NCBI GenBank assembly: GCA_009599575.1
Contig: VWND01000004.1
Span: 1,542,001 to 1,606,000, forward strand
Direction of reading: 5' to 3'
Length of the DNA: 64,000 nt
DNA from: Blumeriella jaapii
Lineage: Eukaryota; Ascomycota; Leotiomycetes; Helotiales; Drepanopezizaceae
Shown: in pieces, positions 1 through 10,231 of the stretch
Layout of the letters: the number at the start of each line of letters is the position of its first letter
Position numbering within the stretch: the first letter of the stretch is position 1
The notes under the pieces: generated by a model
What the model saw: the letters and a program-made list of their open reading frames with translations, nothing else
The model's database searches: none
Told to the model about the DNA's origin: nothing
Made by a program: the position numbers and the translations under genes

Positions 1-631
1 AAATTAAAATCGAACGAAAGCTTTTCTCGAATTTTTAAATTTGTTAGCTTCGAAGCAATTTAAAATTATATATTTTTTTTTATTACATTTATAATATTCG
101 ATTTTTAAATAATTGGCTATGCGATGCCTTTTTTTTTAGCAGCGACTGCATTTCGAAAAGTAAAAAAAGTCGTTTAAAATTTTAGGATTTTAAAAGATTT
201 TATTAGAATTATCGTTTTTTCGCTTTCGTTTTTCTTTTTGTAACCTATTTTCGAATCGAAAACGATATATATCTGTTTTAGCTTTTAAGCTTTAATCGTA
301 AATATAAGTTTTTTCCTTTTTTTTTGCGTTCGTTTCGTCGTTTATTATTTTTCGTTTCGTTGCTAATAATTTTATTAGCATTTTAAATCGTCGCGCCCTG
401 GTAATAAAATATTTTCGATTTTTAATAAAATTAATAACGTTAGAAAAAACGATAATACGAAATCTTTTTAAACAGCCGAAAGCGCTAAGTCTTTTTAAAA
501 CACTGGAAATACCTGTTCGCTGCGAATGCGAAAAGCTATAATATCGATAATAACGATATAAATATAATAATATAATAAAAAGTTGGTTTAATAATATCGA
601 ATTGCCGTTCCGATAAATAAAAAAATCAAAA
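1..631 (-). pseudogene. Gypsy-A gag remnant (A3)
   Basis: Inverse copy of A1 gag sequence. The zinc-knuckle part is at the left edge (about 20-170) and the 5' untranslated part next to the LTR (about 400-631). An internal deletion of about 1 kb relative to A1 removes most of the capsid-like region. No reading frame survives. Gag would form the virus-like particle; this copy cannot encode it. Confidence 0.7.
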
Positions 632-1045
632 TATAAAAATTAAAAAACAAAAAAACATTAATTTAAATAATAAAACTCAAATAAAACTGAATTAATAGTC
701 AGACTAATCTTTACCTTTTATATCTTTAATAAAAAGCGTATATAAATACAAAAAAAAGGGTGAAGCCTTCGAAAAAATTATTTTTCAGAAAACCAAGCGA
801 ATTTTATTTAATATGCTTTTTCAGCCCTTATTCCGATTTTTTTTCAATCTTTTTTAATATAACCCTAATAACTGGTTTTTTAGCAATTATTCTTATAAAA
901 TGTTTTATTTAAATATTATTTCCAGCCTTTATAATACTATCCGGCCCTTACGGCCTATCCGCAGAAAGTATTATTCGAGGATTGGTAGAAGGCAGAAAGT
1001 CTTGGCGGATCACCTGACTTATACACGTGATGTTGGTTCTTGACA
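632..1045 (-). repeat. Gypsy-A 5' LTR (A3)
   Basis: About 414 bp, matching the A1 5' LTR in inverse orientation. The sense strand starts TGTCAAGAACC (right end) and ends in TTTTTATA (left end), a RIP-altered TG...CA pair. CACGTG lies at 1024-1029. The outer right third keeps CpA/TpG while the inner part is almost purely A/T plus CpG. Confidence 0.85.
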
Positions 1046-1077
1046 CACGAGAGGTGGCAAAAAAGTGAATCGTCATA
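1046..1077 (-). repeat. Gypsy-C LTR scrap (outer edge of a lost minus copy)
   Basis: About 32 bp matching the first bases of the Gypsy-C LTR in minus orientation (sense start TGTGACGATTCAC as TATGACGATTCAC, ending at 1077). A3 is inserted in it, so the rest would lie beyond A3, outside the window. Its start edge abuts C1 gag, suggesting a minus-strand C copy inserted in C1. Confidence 0.65.
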
Positions 1078-1079
1078 TT

Positions 1080-2180
1080 ATTAATCGCGAATCTGCAGCT
1101 TTTTCTTTTCGCAACGTTTTATTTTAACTAACAGACGCTGCAAATCAATTTTTACGTTTTTCGCGAACTTTTTTTAAATTTCCTTTCGATGGCCAAAATC
1201 TTAGCGCGTTTTTTAAACGCTAAAGTTTTCATTTATTTGCTAACTTTCGACTAGCTCGTATAAAACGCGTTTCGAACTTTAAGTTTAAGCTAAATAATAG
1301 TAAGAATTATAAAGCACGCTATTGAAAATTAAAATTTTCGATAATTTCGAATTTTACTACGATTACTTCGTTAGCGATCGATTTGGCAAAAATTATATAT
1401 TCGATGAGACCGAAAGCGTAATTAAAAAGTTTTTTATTTCGCGAATTTTGGACCGTTCCGATTTTATATTTTCCGAAAAATTTATAAAAAAAGTCGCCGA
1501 TTTTTTGGCCGATTTTTCTGACGTTTGAAAAGCCGAAAACGAATTTAATTACTTGCAATAAATACGCACGACGATTTCTAGCGCTTTGATTTGCGATTTT
1601 TCATTTTCGTAACAAACACTTAAATACGAATTAATAAACAGCTTCGAAACGCTTTCCGCGATAAAATACTAAAACGTTTACGAGAAAAGCTGCATTTGAA
1701 ATAAGCGCGTATAACGACTTTTAAAAATTAAACTTATAGCCGTCCGATAAAAAAAACAAAATTAATTTGCTGAACGAATTTCAACGCGAGTCGCTTTTTA
1801 ATTAAATTTATTATTTATCAAAATGATAGGTTTTTATTAAAACGTATTACGAGTTAAATCGTACGTACGAAAATCGCTTAAATACTTTACAAATTTTCTT
1901 TTAGTTTTTTGCTGTTTTTTTTTCCACGCCAAAACGCTTTTTTAACGTTTTTTTTATTCGATCGGATCAACGACAGCGTTTATTTTTTATTTTATACTAT
2001 CAGAAAGTTTAAAAAAGCCAGTTTGCACGACCTTCTACGGGCCGACCTTCGGTATTATTAAAAGGCTTTTTTAAACTAGTATTTATTAACGAGGTCGAAC
2101 CGGCCGAAAACTCGTTTTTCGATAATAATAGTAAAAATAAAAACCTTTTTTTTAAATAACTTTTAAAACGCTTACGAAAA
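1080..2180 (+). pseudogene. Gypsy-C gag remnant (C1)
   Basis: Position between leader and protease, and collinearity with C3, mark this as Gag. The best surviving stretch is 1322-1528, containing ESVIKKFF and KKVADFLADF. It resembles the helical capsid region of fungal Gypsy Gag proteins, in which a short FREFLADF-like motif is common. Stops elsewhere fit CAG/CAA/TGG to TAG/TAA conversion. No zinc knuckle could be confirmed. Identification is by position and weak similarity. Confidence 0.55.
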
Positions 2181-2188
2181 AATTAAAA

Positions 2189-2660
2189 GTGTTTCCGTTA
2201 ATCGGAAAAACGCCCAGGCTTAAACAAAGCTTTTTTTTAAGCGTATTACGCGATATACGTTTTTTTAACCTTCGGAAGCTTTTTGGTAGCGATTTATCAA
2301 TAATTTCCGTTTTGGTTATTAAAAATGGCTTTTTGTACAAAATAAAAGCGCTCGCCGATTTTAAAGCGAACGGTTACGCGTTGATCGATTCGGCGCTGAT
2401 TAAGTTTTTTTTTTTTTAACTTTTAATTTAACATTTTCCGGTTTTTTCTTTGTAAAAAGGTATAATAAAACTCGTGGCCATTTAATTATATATTTTACGC
2501 TTTTTAATTTTATTATTAATAACCGAATACAATCGTCTATTTTTTTTTATTATTAACTTCGGAAATTATGGTATAATTTTAAAAAGAATTTGGTTGGCTA
2601 AATATCAAGTTTTACTAAATTGTAATAAACGCAAGTTTTATAAGCCGAAATTTTACATAT
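2189..2660 (+). pseudogene. Gypsy-C aspartic protease remnant (C1)
   Basis: Retropepsin-like domain that would process Gag-Pol. About 2345-2400 reads ALADFKANGYALIDSALIK, matching the family pattern ALADSGANGYAFID; the catalytic Asp is present but Ser-Gly is now Phe-Lys. Downstream, before 2620, are remnants of the ITDLG-H-ILG-WLA block (WLAKYQVL). The same domain in C3 is at 46439-46798. Between 2660 and 2886 the frame continues, degenerate, toward RT, which lies beyond A1. Confidence 0.8.
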
Positions 2661-2881
2661 TTACAGCTTTTTAAGCTCGTTATATTAAAGTTTTCTATTT
2701 GCATTTTCGAAAAATTTAATTTCGTTATCAAAATGACGCTGTAAAACGTGATAAAAATCTTGATTAATTATGGCAGATTTACGACGCTGTACGAAGCGCG
2801 AAAAAGTCGAATTTTATTCGCGTGGCCAATTTCGATAGCGACGCTAGTGAAATAATAGAAGAAATTATATTATTTTTCTAG

Positions 2882-2886
2882 GCTGC
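2882..2886. other. Target-site duplication of A1, left copy (GCTGC)
   Basis: GCTGC immediately before TGTCAGG, repeated at 10232-10236 after the 3' LTR. The uninterrupted site AAGCTGCCGAT is in C3 at 47070-47080. Confidence 0.93.
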
Positions 2887-3299
2887 TGTCAGGAACCAAC
2901 ATCACGTGTATAAGTCAGGTGATCCGCCAAGACCCTTTGCCTTCTACCAACCCTCGAATAATACTTTCTGCGGATAGGCCGTAAGGGCCGGATAATATTA
3001 TAAGAATTGGAAATAATATTTAAATAAAACATTTTATAAAAATAATTGCTAAAAAACCAGTTATTAGAATTATATTAAAAAGAATTGAAAAAAAGTCGGA
3101 ATAAAGGCTAAAAAAGCATATTAAATAAGATTCGCCTGGTTTTCTGAGAAATACTTTTTTCGAAGGTTTCACCTTTTTTTTATACTTATAAGCGTTTTTT
3201 ACTAAAAATATAAAAGATAAAGATTAGTCTGATTATTAACCCGATTTTATTTAAGTTTTATTATTTAAATTAATGTTTTTCTGCTTTTTAATTTTTATA
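2887..3299 (+). repeat. Gypsy-A 5' LTR (A1)
   Basis: 413 bp, starting TGTCAGGAACCAAC and ending TTTTTATA (RIP-altered TTCTTACA as in the 3' LTR). It contains CACGTG at 2903-2908 and the GGCC-gtaag-GGCC inverted repeat at about 2977-2990. The first 110 bp are little mutated; the rest is AT-rich. Confidence 0.92.
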
Positions 3300-3449
3300 T
3301 TTTAATTTTTATATTTACCGGAACGGCAGTTCGATATTATTAAAACAATTTTTTATTATATTATTATATTTATATCGTTATTATCGATATTATAGCTTTT
3401 CGTATTCGCAGCGAACAAGTATTTCCAGCTATTTAAAAAGATTCAGCGG

Positions 3450-4920
3450 TTTCGGCTGCTTAAAAAGATTTCGTATTATCGTTTTTTTTAACGTTACCAG
3501 CTTTATTAAAAATCGAAAATATTTTATTATTAAAGCGCGACGATTTTCCAATTTTTTTTATTTAAAAAATTATTAAAAAAAGGCTACGCTTAAAGCGATT
3601 CGGAAAAACTTTTTACCGGGATTTTGATTTATTTGGCTGATAAACGAATCCGCGCCGAACAAAAAAAAAAAGATAAACGTAAAAAAGTAAAAAAATACGA
3701 ATTAAAATAAAATAGAAAAAAACTAAAAAAACAATTTACGAAATAATTAAAAAACTCGAAAAAGCCAAAAGACGCCGAAACAAATTCCGAAAAAAAGTTA
3801 AACAATTTTAACAAAAACTTAACGCTTTCGAAAATATCGAAAAAAAGGTTTTTATATTTTTTAATACCGTTCTAATTATAAAAAAAAAAAAAAAATTTAA
3901 GCCGGCGATTATTATAAGATATTTTCGAAATATTACGATAATAATACTTATTAAAAACGATTTAGCATTTTTTTTAAACATATTATATATTTTGTAAAAA
4001 ATATAGCGAATTCGAGCCGAAAAGCATTGAAAATAAAAGATTTTTTAATATATCGAAGAAAATATATTAAAAAAGCTTAATTTTTTATTCGGCGTGCAAA
4101 GCGAAGTTTCCCCCAGAATAAAAAAGTAATATTTTATATTAATTAAAAAAAGATTAACGCTTGTGTTTTAGCTTTCGACGATAAAATAAAAAAAAATAAA
4201 CCGAATACGAACGACGTTTTACGAATATTGGAATTATATAAAACGATTTTAAAAAATAAATATTAAATTTTCTGATAAATGCGGAAAATCGAGAAATCGC
4301 GGCTTCGAATTTATACGATAAAACGAAGCAAAAAAAGTATAAATCAATTAACGATTTCGTTGCTTATTTAAATAATTTCGAAGAGCAATTGCAAATAATA
4401 AACGATGCGATTAAAAAAAAAATGCTTTTCGCAAAAGTCCGATTTATTTTTCGAAAAAAAAATTATTAAACGAAGCAATATTGCAATTATAAGCTCGTAC
4501 GAAAAATTAATATTAATCGTTCGTCGTATCGCAAGTGTTTATAAAATTATTAGCGACGAAACGAAAAATAATAAACGACGAAACGAACGCAAAAAAAAAA
4601 AAGAAAAAGATTTATATTTACGATTAAAGCTTAAGGGCTAGAACAGATATAAACTGTTTTCGATTCGAAAATATATTATAAAAAAATAAACGAAAGCGAA
4701 AAAACGACAATTTTAATAAAATTTCTTAAAATTCTAAAATTTCTAACGATTTTTTTTATTTTTCGAAATGCAATCGCTGCCAAAAAACAAAGCATCGTAT
4801 AGCTTATTGTTTAGAAATCGAATGTTATAAATGCAAAAAAAAAAAATATATATAATTTTAAATTGCCCCGAAGCTAATAAGTTTAAAAATTCGGGAAAAG
4901 CTTTCGTTCGATTTTAATTT
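3450..4920 (+). pseudogene. Gypsy-A gag remnant (A1)
   Basis: Gag remnant in order: a Lys/Glu-rich segment (about 3640-3850) likely to be coiled coil; a capsid-type motif at about 4340-4455 (INDFVAYLNNFEEQL, then LFAKVRF), typical of fungal Gypsy Gag; and zinc-knuckle remnants at about 4768-4870 (CNRC, HRIAYC, CYKC, then CPEA) showing paired Cys and His. The 61-78-codon open stretches here are fragments. Frame changes and stops make it non-functional. The matching region of A3 lacks about 1 kb; A2 keeps only the first part. Confidence 0.78.
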
Positions 4921-4999
4921 AATCGCTGTTAATAAAATCGAGCGAAAAAAAAAAGTAAAAAATAATAATTTCAATCGAGATTAAAAAAGCTAAAAGCGA

Positions 5000-6850
5000 A
5001 ATTCGTACGAAACGAGCTTTTATCGATTGCGGCGCGGAAAAAAATTGCGTAATTTAAAAGTTATTAATTAAATATAAATAAAAACCAATTTAAAAACGTA
5101 TTAATTTATTTACGATTAAAAAAAAAAAAAATTTATTTACGATACGTATACGCAATTTATTCGCGTTATTAATAATTATAAAATATTTAAAATAAATACA
5201 AAGCGATTTCGTAGCTTGCGATATAAATATTTCAAAGGTTTTATTTATTTTAGGGTTTCTTTAATTACGACATATCGATTTTGTTATAAGCTTTCGAGCT
5301 AAATCGTAGCGATATTCAATCGAACGCTTACAGCTTAATTTCGTTATAATAAAACGTTTTAAAAAAAAATCTAAAAGAAAGCAAGCGTTTTGTATCGTTT
5401 TGAAAAAAGCTATTAAAAAATAATATTAATTACTTTTTAAATACGACGATTACGCCGACGTATTTAACGATACCGCCGCGGTTACTTTGGCTTTTTATTA
5501 TTTTATAAAGCATCGAATAGATTTCGCGGAATAAAAAATTTCTTTTAGAAATTAGTTTATTTTTTATCGGAATTTAAATTTATCGAATTACGCGAATATT
5601 TCGATTCGAGCTTAAAAAAAAGTTAAATAAAAAGATTTATTAATTTTGCCGGCGCATCGGTAATATTTATATCGAAAAAAAACGGAAGTTTACGATTATG
5701 CGTCGATTATAAGGATTTAAACGCAATTACGGTTAAAAATCGAATTTTTTTGCTTTTTATAAACGAAATTTTTAATCGTTTAAAAAAAGTTAAAATATTT
5801 ATTAAGCTAGATTTTATTTAGGCGTATTACCGCTTTCGAATAAAAAAGAAAAATAAATGAAAAATTGCGTTTCGCATTCGTTACGGATATTTCGAATACT
5901 GCGTATTATTTTTCGGCTTTTCGAACGCATTAATAATTTTCCAAGCGTATATTAATTAAATTTTAATCGGTTTAATAAATATTACGTATATAATTTACTT
6001 CGACGATATTTTAATATTTTCCGAAAATCCCGACGATTATACAAACGCGGTAAAAAAGGTTTTCGAAAACCTTTGTATTAATAAATTTTACGGAAATCTG
6101 AAAAAATATGTTTTTAATACGAATACGATTGAATTTCTAAGTTTCGTCGTTATTTTTACGAGAATTAAAATAAACCCAAAAAAATAAATAATATTCGGAA
6201 ATAGCTTTTTTTTATTATATAACGAAATACTTAAATGTTTTTGGAATTTATTAATTTTTACAAACGTTTTATTAAAAATTACGCTAAGTTTTGCCGATTT
6301 ATTACAGATTTTTTAAAAGAAATGCAACGAAAAAAAATGTCGGGATTTTTTCGTTTTTTATTCGAAGCGAAAATCGTTTTTTTATTTTTAAAAAAAAAGT
6401 TTTGCTAAGCATCGATTCTACGTTATTTCGATTTTCGATTGAAAATCTAAATCGAAACAAACGCTTCGAAATTCGTTATAAACGGAATATTATTTTAATT
6501 ATTCGAAAAAAGTGCGGGGGCACGTTGGTATTTTATCGCGTATTATTCGAAAAAGCTTTTTTTTATAAAACAAAAATACGAAATTTACGACGCTAAGCTA
6601 ATAGCTATAATTTACGCTTTTAAATAATAAAGCTAATATTTACGTAGCGCTTCCGACGTTATTATTATATATATAAATTATTATAATTTAAAATACTTTT
6701 TTATAAAAAAACGTTTAAACGAACGCTAAGCGAAATAAGCCGACGAACTAGCTAAATACGATTTTGCAATCGAATATAAAACAAAAGTTTTTAATTCGAC
6801 GGATGGCTTTTTTCGCCGGCTAAATTTAAAAATAAAAAAAAAAAATAACA
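5000..6850 (+). pseudogene. Gypsy-A pol: protease, RT, RNase H (A1)
   Basis: Protease motif FIDCGAEKNCV at about 5020-5052 (family DSGA/DCGA). RT from about 5640: KKNGSLRLCVDYKDLNAIT, KIFIKLDF, the RYGYFEY and SNA blocks, and the catalytic YFDDILIFS at about 5992-6020 with both Asp intact. RNase H remnants lie around 6300-6850. A TGG in the LDF-WAYY position is a stop (5818-5820), and frames shift several times. The best-preserved polymerase core in the window, yet inactive. RT/RNase H would copy element RNA to DNA in the particle. Confidence 0.88.
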
Positions 6851-6949
6851 AGCAATTGCTTACGTTATATCGTAAGCTAAAATTAATTTATTCAAAAAAT
6901 TTTAAAATATTTTTCGCAATAAAAACACGCTTCAAATCGAAGCATAAAT

Positions 6950-8640
6950 TATTTCCCGCCGATAAATATTCGAAGCTTTTGTTAACGAAATTAAAAAATA
7001 AAAAGCAAGCGGAAAAAAGTTAAATAAAAAGCTTTTTCGCCGGATTATATTTTGCTAATATTATTAATTGCAAATAATATATATTACGAAGCGTAGCCGT
7101 TATATTATTATAATCCGAAACGGCTAATAATAAGCTAGCAAAACCGATTTACAAAACTATTTTTAAATTATAAAAATTTGATTTTTTTGTATTATAAAAA
7201 ACGTACGAATCGGCTTCGCAAAGCAATCGAGCCGGATCCGAAAAATATTAGCGTATAAACTAAAATAAATTACTACGTTATAAAAAACGTACGTATATTT
7301 CGAATAAAAGCGCTATTAAAAGCGAAATATTAAAAATTAATTACGACGATCCGACCGCCGGTTATTAAGATTTTCGGCGAACGTTAAAATTGGTTAAAAA
7401 AAAGTATTTCTGGCCTGGGTTATAAAGCGACGTAAAGCGTTACGTTAATACGTATAAAAAATATTAAAAAAGCAAATCTAGAAAGCACCGATCCTATAGC
7501 GAATTAATTTTTTTTTCGATTTTTACGAAACTTTAAAAAAAAATAATTACAAATTTTATTACAAATTTATTTTTTAGCAAAAAACGAATTCGTATTTACG
7601 ATTCGATATTCGTTATAATAAACCGATATACGAAACTGTCGAAATATATATTAATATAAAAAACGATTTCAGCTTTAAATTTGGCTAAGATATTTATATA
7701 ATATATTTACAAAGATTTTGGCTGTTTTGAAAAAATTATTACAAATAAAAAATCAGTTTTTATTAATAAATTCTGGTTTTTAATAATATTTTATTTACAA
7801 ATACGACGTCGATTAAGCACCGTTTTTTATTTTCAAACTGATAGCCAAACGGAACGTTAAAATCAAGTTTTAAAATTTTATTTTCGTACGTATTACGATT
7901 ATCGATAAAACAATTAAACTACGAAATTTGCTTTAGCCGAATTTACGTATAATAATTCGATATACGTTTTTATAAATTTTATTTTTTTTCGTATATTATA
8001 CGGCTTTTATTTAAAATTTGGCAGCAACGTCGAAAACAACGTCGTAAAAAAAAAAAAATCGTCAGCGGAAAAACGAATTAAAATATCATAAAAAAAAAAG
8101 TATTTAGTAAAAAGCTAAAAAAAGCTAACGCGAATTACAAAAGGTTTTACGACGCTAATCATAAAAAAATTAAATTTTAAATAAACGACAAAATATTATT
8201 ATCGATTAAAAATCTTCGATAACTGCGATTTTTTCGAAAGCTTTTAAATAAATATCTAAAGCTTTTTAAAATTAAGCGAATTATATACGAGCACGGCCAA
8301 GCTTATTAATTCGAGCTTTTTTTTTAATATCGTATTTACGATATATTTCACGTTTTTTTACTAGAATCTTGGCAGAATCGAAACGATACCGAGCCGAAAA
8401 ATAATATAATAAAATTTCAAAAATTCGAAAAATACAAAATTAAATTAATATAAGTTTATAAAAATATAAGAAAAAGCCGATATTATTTAATGCGATAAAA
8501 AGATTATATATTAAGCGAAAATTCGTAAAAACCAGAAAACTGTTTTACGAACGCAAAAAAAATTATAACAAAATATTTGAAAAATACGATAAATAATAAT
8601 AACGAAGCAGTAACGAATGCGCGTCGTAAAAGCAAAAAAA
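6950..8640 (+). pseudogene. Gypsy-A integrase and chromodomain (A1)
   Basis: Zinc-binding end: KKYFWPG, DVKRYV and YKKY around 7395-7470 (HHCC region, Cys partly lost). Catalytic core about 7510-8000: IINRYTKL and FQTDSQTER, equivalent to the D-D-E core's TDGQTER block. C-terminal part about 8060-8390 (IYDIFHVFLLE). Then a chromodomain at about 8450-8600: RYYLMR, KDYILSENS, KPENCFTNAKKII, with stops at Trp positions. The chromodomain places Gypsy-A in the chromoviruses, which target heterochromatin through this module. Confidence 0.85.
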
Positions 8641-9532
8641 AAAAAAATAAAAATAAAAACATTTAAAAATTTTTTAAAACCGCCGTTAAAGCGATTTATT
8701 ATTCGTATTATTATTATTTTTATTTTTTTTTATCGTTATTTTTTTCAGATTTAAAAACAGCGGCAGGCTAAAAAGAATTAATATTAAACGAATTCGTAAA
8801 ATATTTGATTTATTTTAATTAAAGCTTTTACGATAGCCGTAATCGAATTCTGAATTGCAATTACGATATTTTCGTAGAAATTTAAAATATAATTTAATTA
8901 ATTAAAATAAATTCGAGCGACGATTTCGAAACGTCGGAAAATACGTTTTATATTTGTATCGTTAAATAAAAGGGCCGGCGCAGCTAAAACTTTTAAAACA
9001 ATAGCAGCCGCTAAACCGGCAAAAACGAGCGCAGCAGCAACAGCGGCAATTCGAATCGCGGCGCGATTCGCACGATTTTCGATTATTATAAAAACCGAAG
9101 CGTTTTTTTTTTAAACGATTTATATAAGCGTCGTAAATAATAAAATTAATAAAAGTTTTAGCAAAAGTTTTAGTTTCGGTAATAATAATAAAAAAAGCAG
9201 CAGCAGCGATAGCAATATCGAAACGATTTATAAAATCGTTAAGGTCCGAGAAAAAGATTTGCGCCTCGGCGGCGCGTACGACAGAAATTTGTAATTAATT
9301 AAAAACGAATTCGAATAAAAGTTTAAAAGATTTATAAAAAAGTATTAAATATGCGAAGTTTTGCAACGGTTGTATTTTACGCTAAAAAGCTCGAAAACGC
9401 AAAAAAGCAAAAAGGCCGCCGTAATGCTTTCGCGTAAAATTAAACGTATATACCGAAAGCAAATAAAAATTAAAAGCATTTTTAAAAATTCGCCGCGAAC
9501 GCGGCGAAAAGCAATTGATTAAAAAAAAAAAG

Positions 9533-9571
<39 letters not shown>

Positions 9572-9825
9572 AAAACAGAAAATTACGATTATTTAAAAAG
9601 AAAAAGCTTTTTCAAACGAAAATACAAGCGTTATCGAAAACAAAAAAAACAAAACAGCAGAACAGTTATAATTTACGACCGAAAGCGGAAGAAACAGCTA
9701 TAATTCACGACCGAAAGCGAAAAAAACCGCACGTTATTTCGAAAGCGTAACGCACGTTATATACGAAAGCATACGCATAAAAAAATCAATCGCTTTTAAA
9801 AACCAAAAGCTTAAAAAAAAGGTAA
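8641..9825 (+). pseudogene. Unidentified post-pol segment of Gypsy-A (A1)
   Basis: 1.2 kb between the chromodomain and the 3' LTR, too long for a simple 3' UTR. One frame (bases 9004 to about 9510) gives an Ala-rich stretch (AAAKPAKTSAAATAAIR), then a Ser/Asn-rich stretch, then CEVLQRLYFTLKSS, SRKIKRIYRKQ, and after the A-tract a Lys-rich end. Its last 480 bp are kept in A2 (29334-29640 is open there). I do not recognise the protein. It could be a third ORF, a captured gene fragment, or the decayed end of pol. Confidence 0.5.
9515..9572 (+). repeat. Poly(A)-rich tract
   Basis: Nearly pure A run within the lysine-rich part of the A1 post-pol segment; the A2 equivalent (about 29400-29470, as T) is shorter and interrupted. 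It probably grew by slippage and AAG-to-AAA mutation. Confidence 0.8.
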
Positions 9826-10231
9826 TATCAGAAATTAATATTACGTGTATAAATTGCTAAGACTTTTTGCTTTTTATTAATTTTCGAATAATATTTTCTG
9901 CGAATAGGCCGTAAGGGCCGGATAATATTATAAAAGCTGAAAATAATATTTAAATAAAATATTTTATAAAAATAATTGCTAAGAAATTAGTTATTAAAAT
10001 TATATTAAAAAGGATTGAAAAAAGGTCGGGATAAAGGCTGGAAAAGCATATTAAATAAGATTCGCCTGGTTTTTTGGAAAATACTTTTTTCGAGGGCTCC
10101 ACCTTTCCTTTTGTATTTTATAAGCGCCTTTTACTAGAGATATAAAAGGTAGAGATCAGTCTGACTATTAACCCGACCTTATCTGAGCTTTATTGTCTGA
10201 ACTAGTGTTTCCCTGCCTTTTAATTCTTACA
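9826..10231 (+). repeat. Gypsy-A 3' LTR (A1)
   Basis: 406 bp from TATCAGAAATT (RIP-altered TGTCAGGAACC) to TTCTTACA. It is preceded by a purine-rich tract (AAAAAAAAGG) that may serve as polypurine primer, and followed by the GCTGC duplication. Opposite gradient to the 5' LTR: the start is strongly mutated and the last 150 bp (CCACCTTTCC, CCCGACCTTATC) are well preserved. Confidence 0.92.

Larger units (their letters stand above)
1..1045 (-). mobile_element. Gypsy-A copy A3, 5' end (truncated by window)
   Basis: Minus-strand Gypsy-A copy: 5' LTR on the right, gag running left off the window. It is the inverted equivalent of the start of the complete copy A1 (2887 onward) as far as the gag zinc knuckle. 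Relative to A1 it lacks about 1 kb of gag (A1 about 3548-4537 missing; junction near 370-380). The right LTR end reads TGACA and is followed by CACGA, inside a scrap of Gypsy-C LTR, so A3 landed in a Gypsy-C LTR. Heavily RIP-mutated except at the outer right edge. Confidence 0.85.
1078..2886 (+). mobile_element. Gypsy-C copy C1, left arm (gag, protease)
   Basis: Plus-strand Gypsy-C sequence collinear with C3 from about 45264 to 47076. It is interrupted at 2886 by the complete A1 and resumes at 10232. The 5' LTR and leader are missing. The break with A1 is a clean 5-bp duplication GCTGC, and C3 carries the empty site at 47072-47076. Confidence 0.85.
2887..10231 (+). mobile_element. Gypsy-A copy A1, complete chromovirus (7,345 bp)
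   Basis: Complete LTR retrotransposon with 5' LTR 2887-3299, gag, protease, RT, RNase H, integrase, chromodomain, an extra 3' segment, and 3' LTR 9826-10231, flanked by GCTGC duplications. All coding parts are stop-ridden. It is inserted in C1 between protease and RT, so it is younger than C1. The two LTRs differ almost only by C/T and G/A changes, with each LTR best preserved at its outer end. The RT motif YFDD keeps both catalytic Asp. Confidence 0.93.

Noticed and set aside
2970..2994. GGCC-gtaag-GGCC inverted repeat in Gypsy-A LTRs as a regulatory hairpin
   Set aside because: Kept in most copies, but only a 4-bp stem, and its C/G context is partly protected from RIP; too weak for a separate call.
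8987..9110. Ala-rich stretch as part of a host gene captured in A1
   Set aside because: Low-complexity composition only; no domain recognised, two frames are equally readable. Kept as an unidentified element segment.
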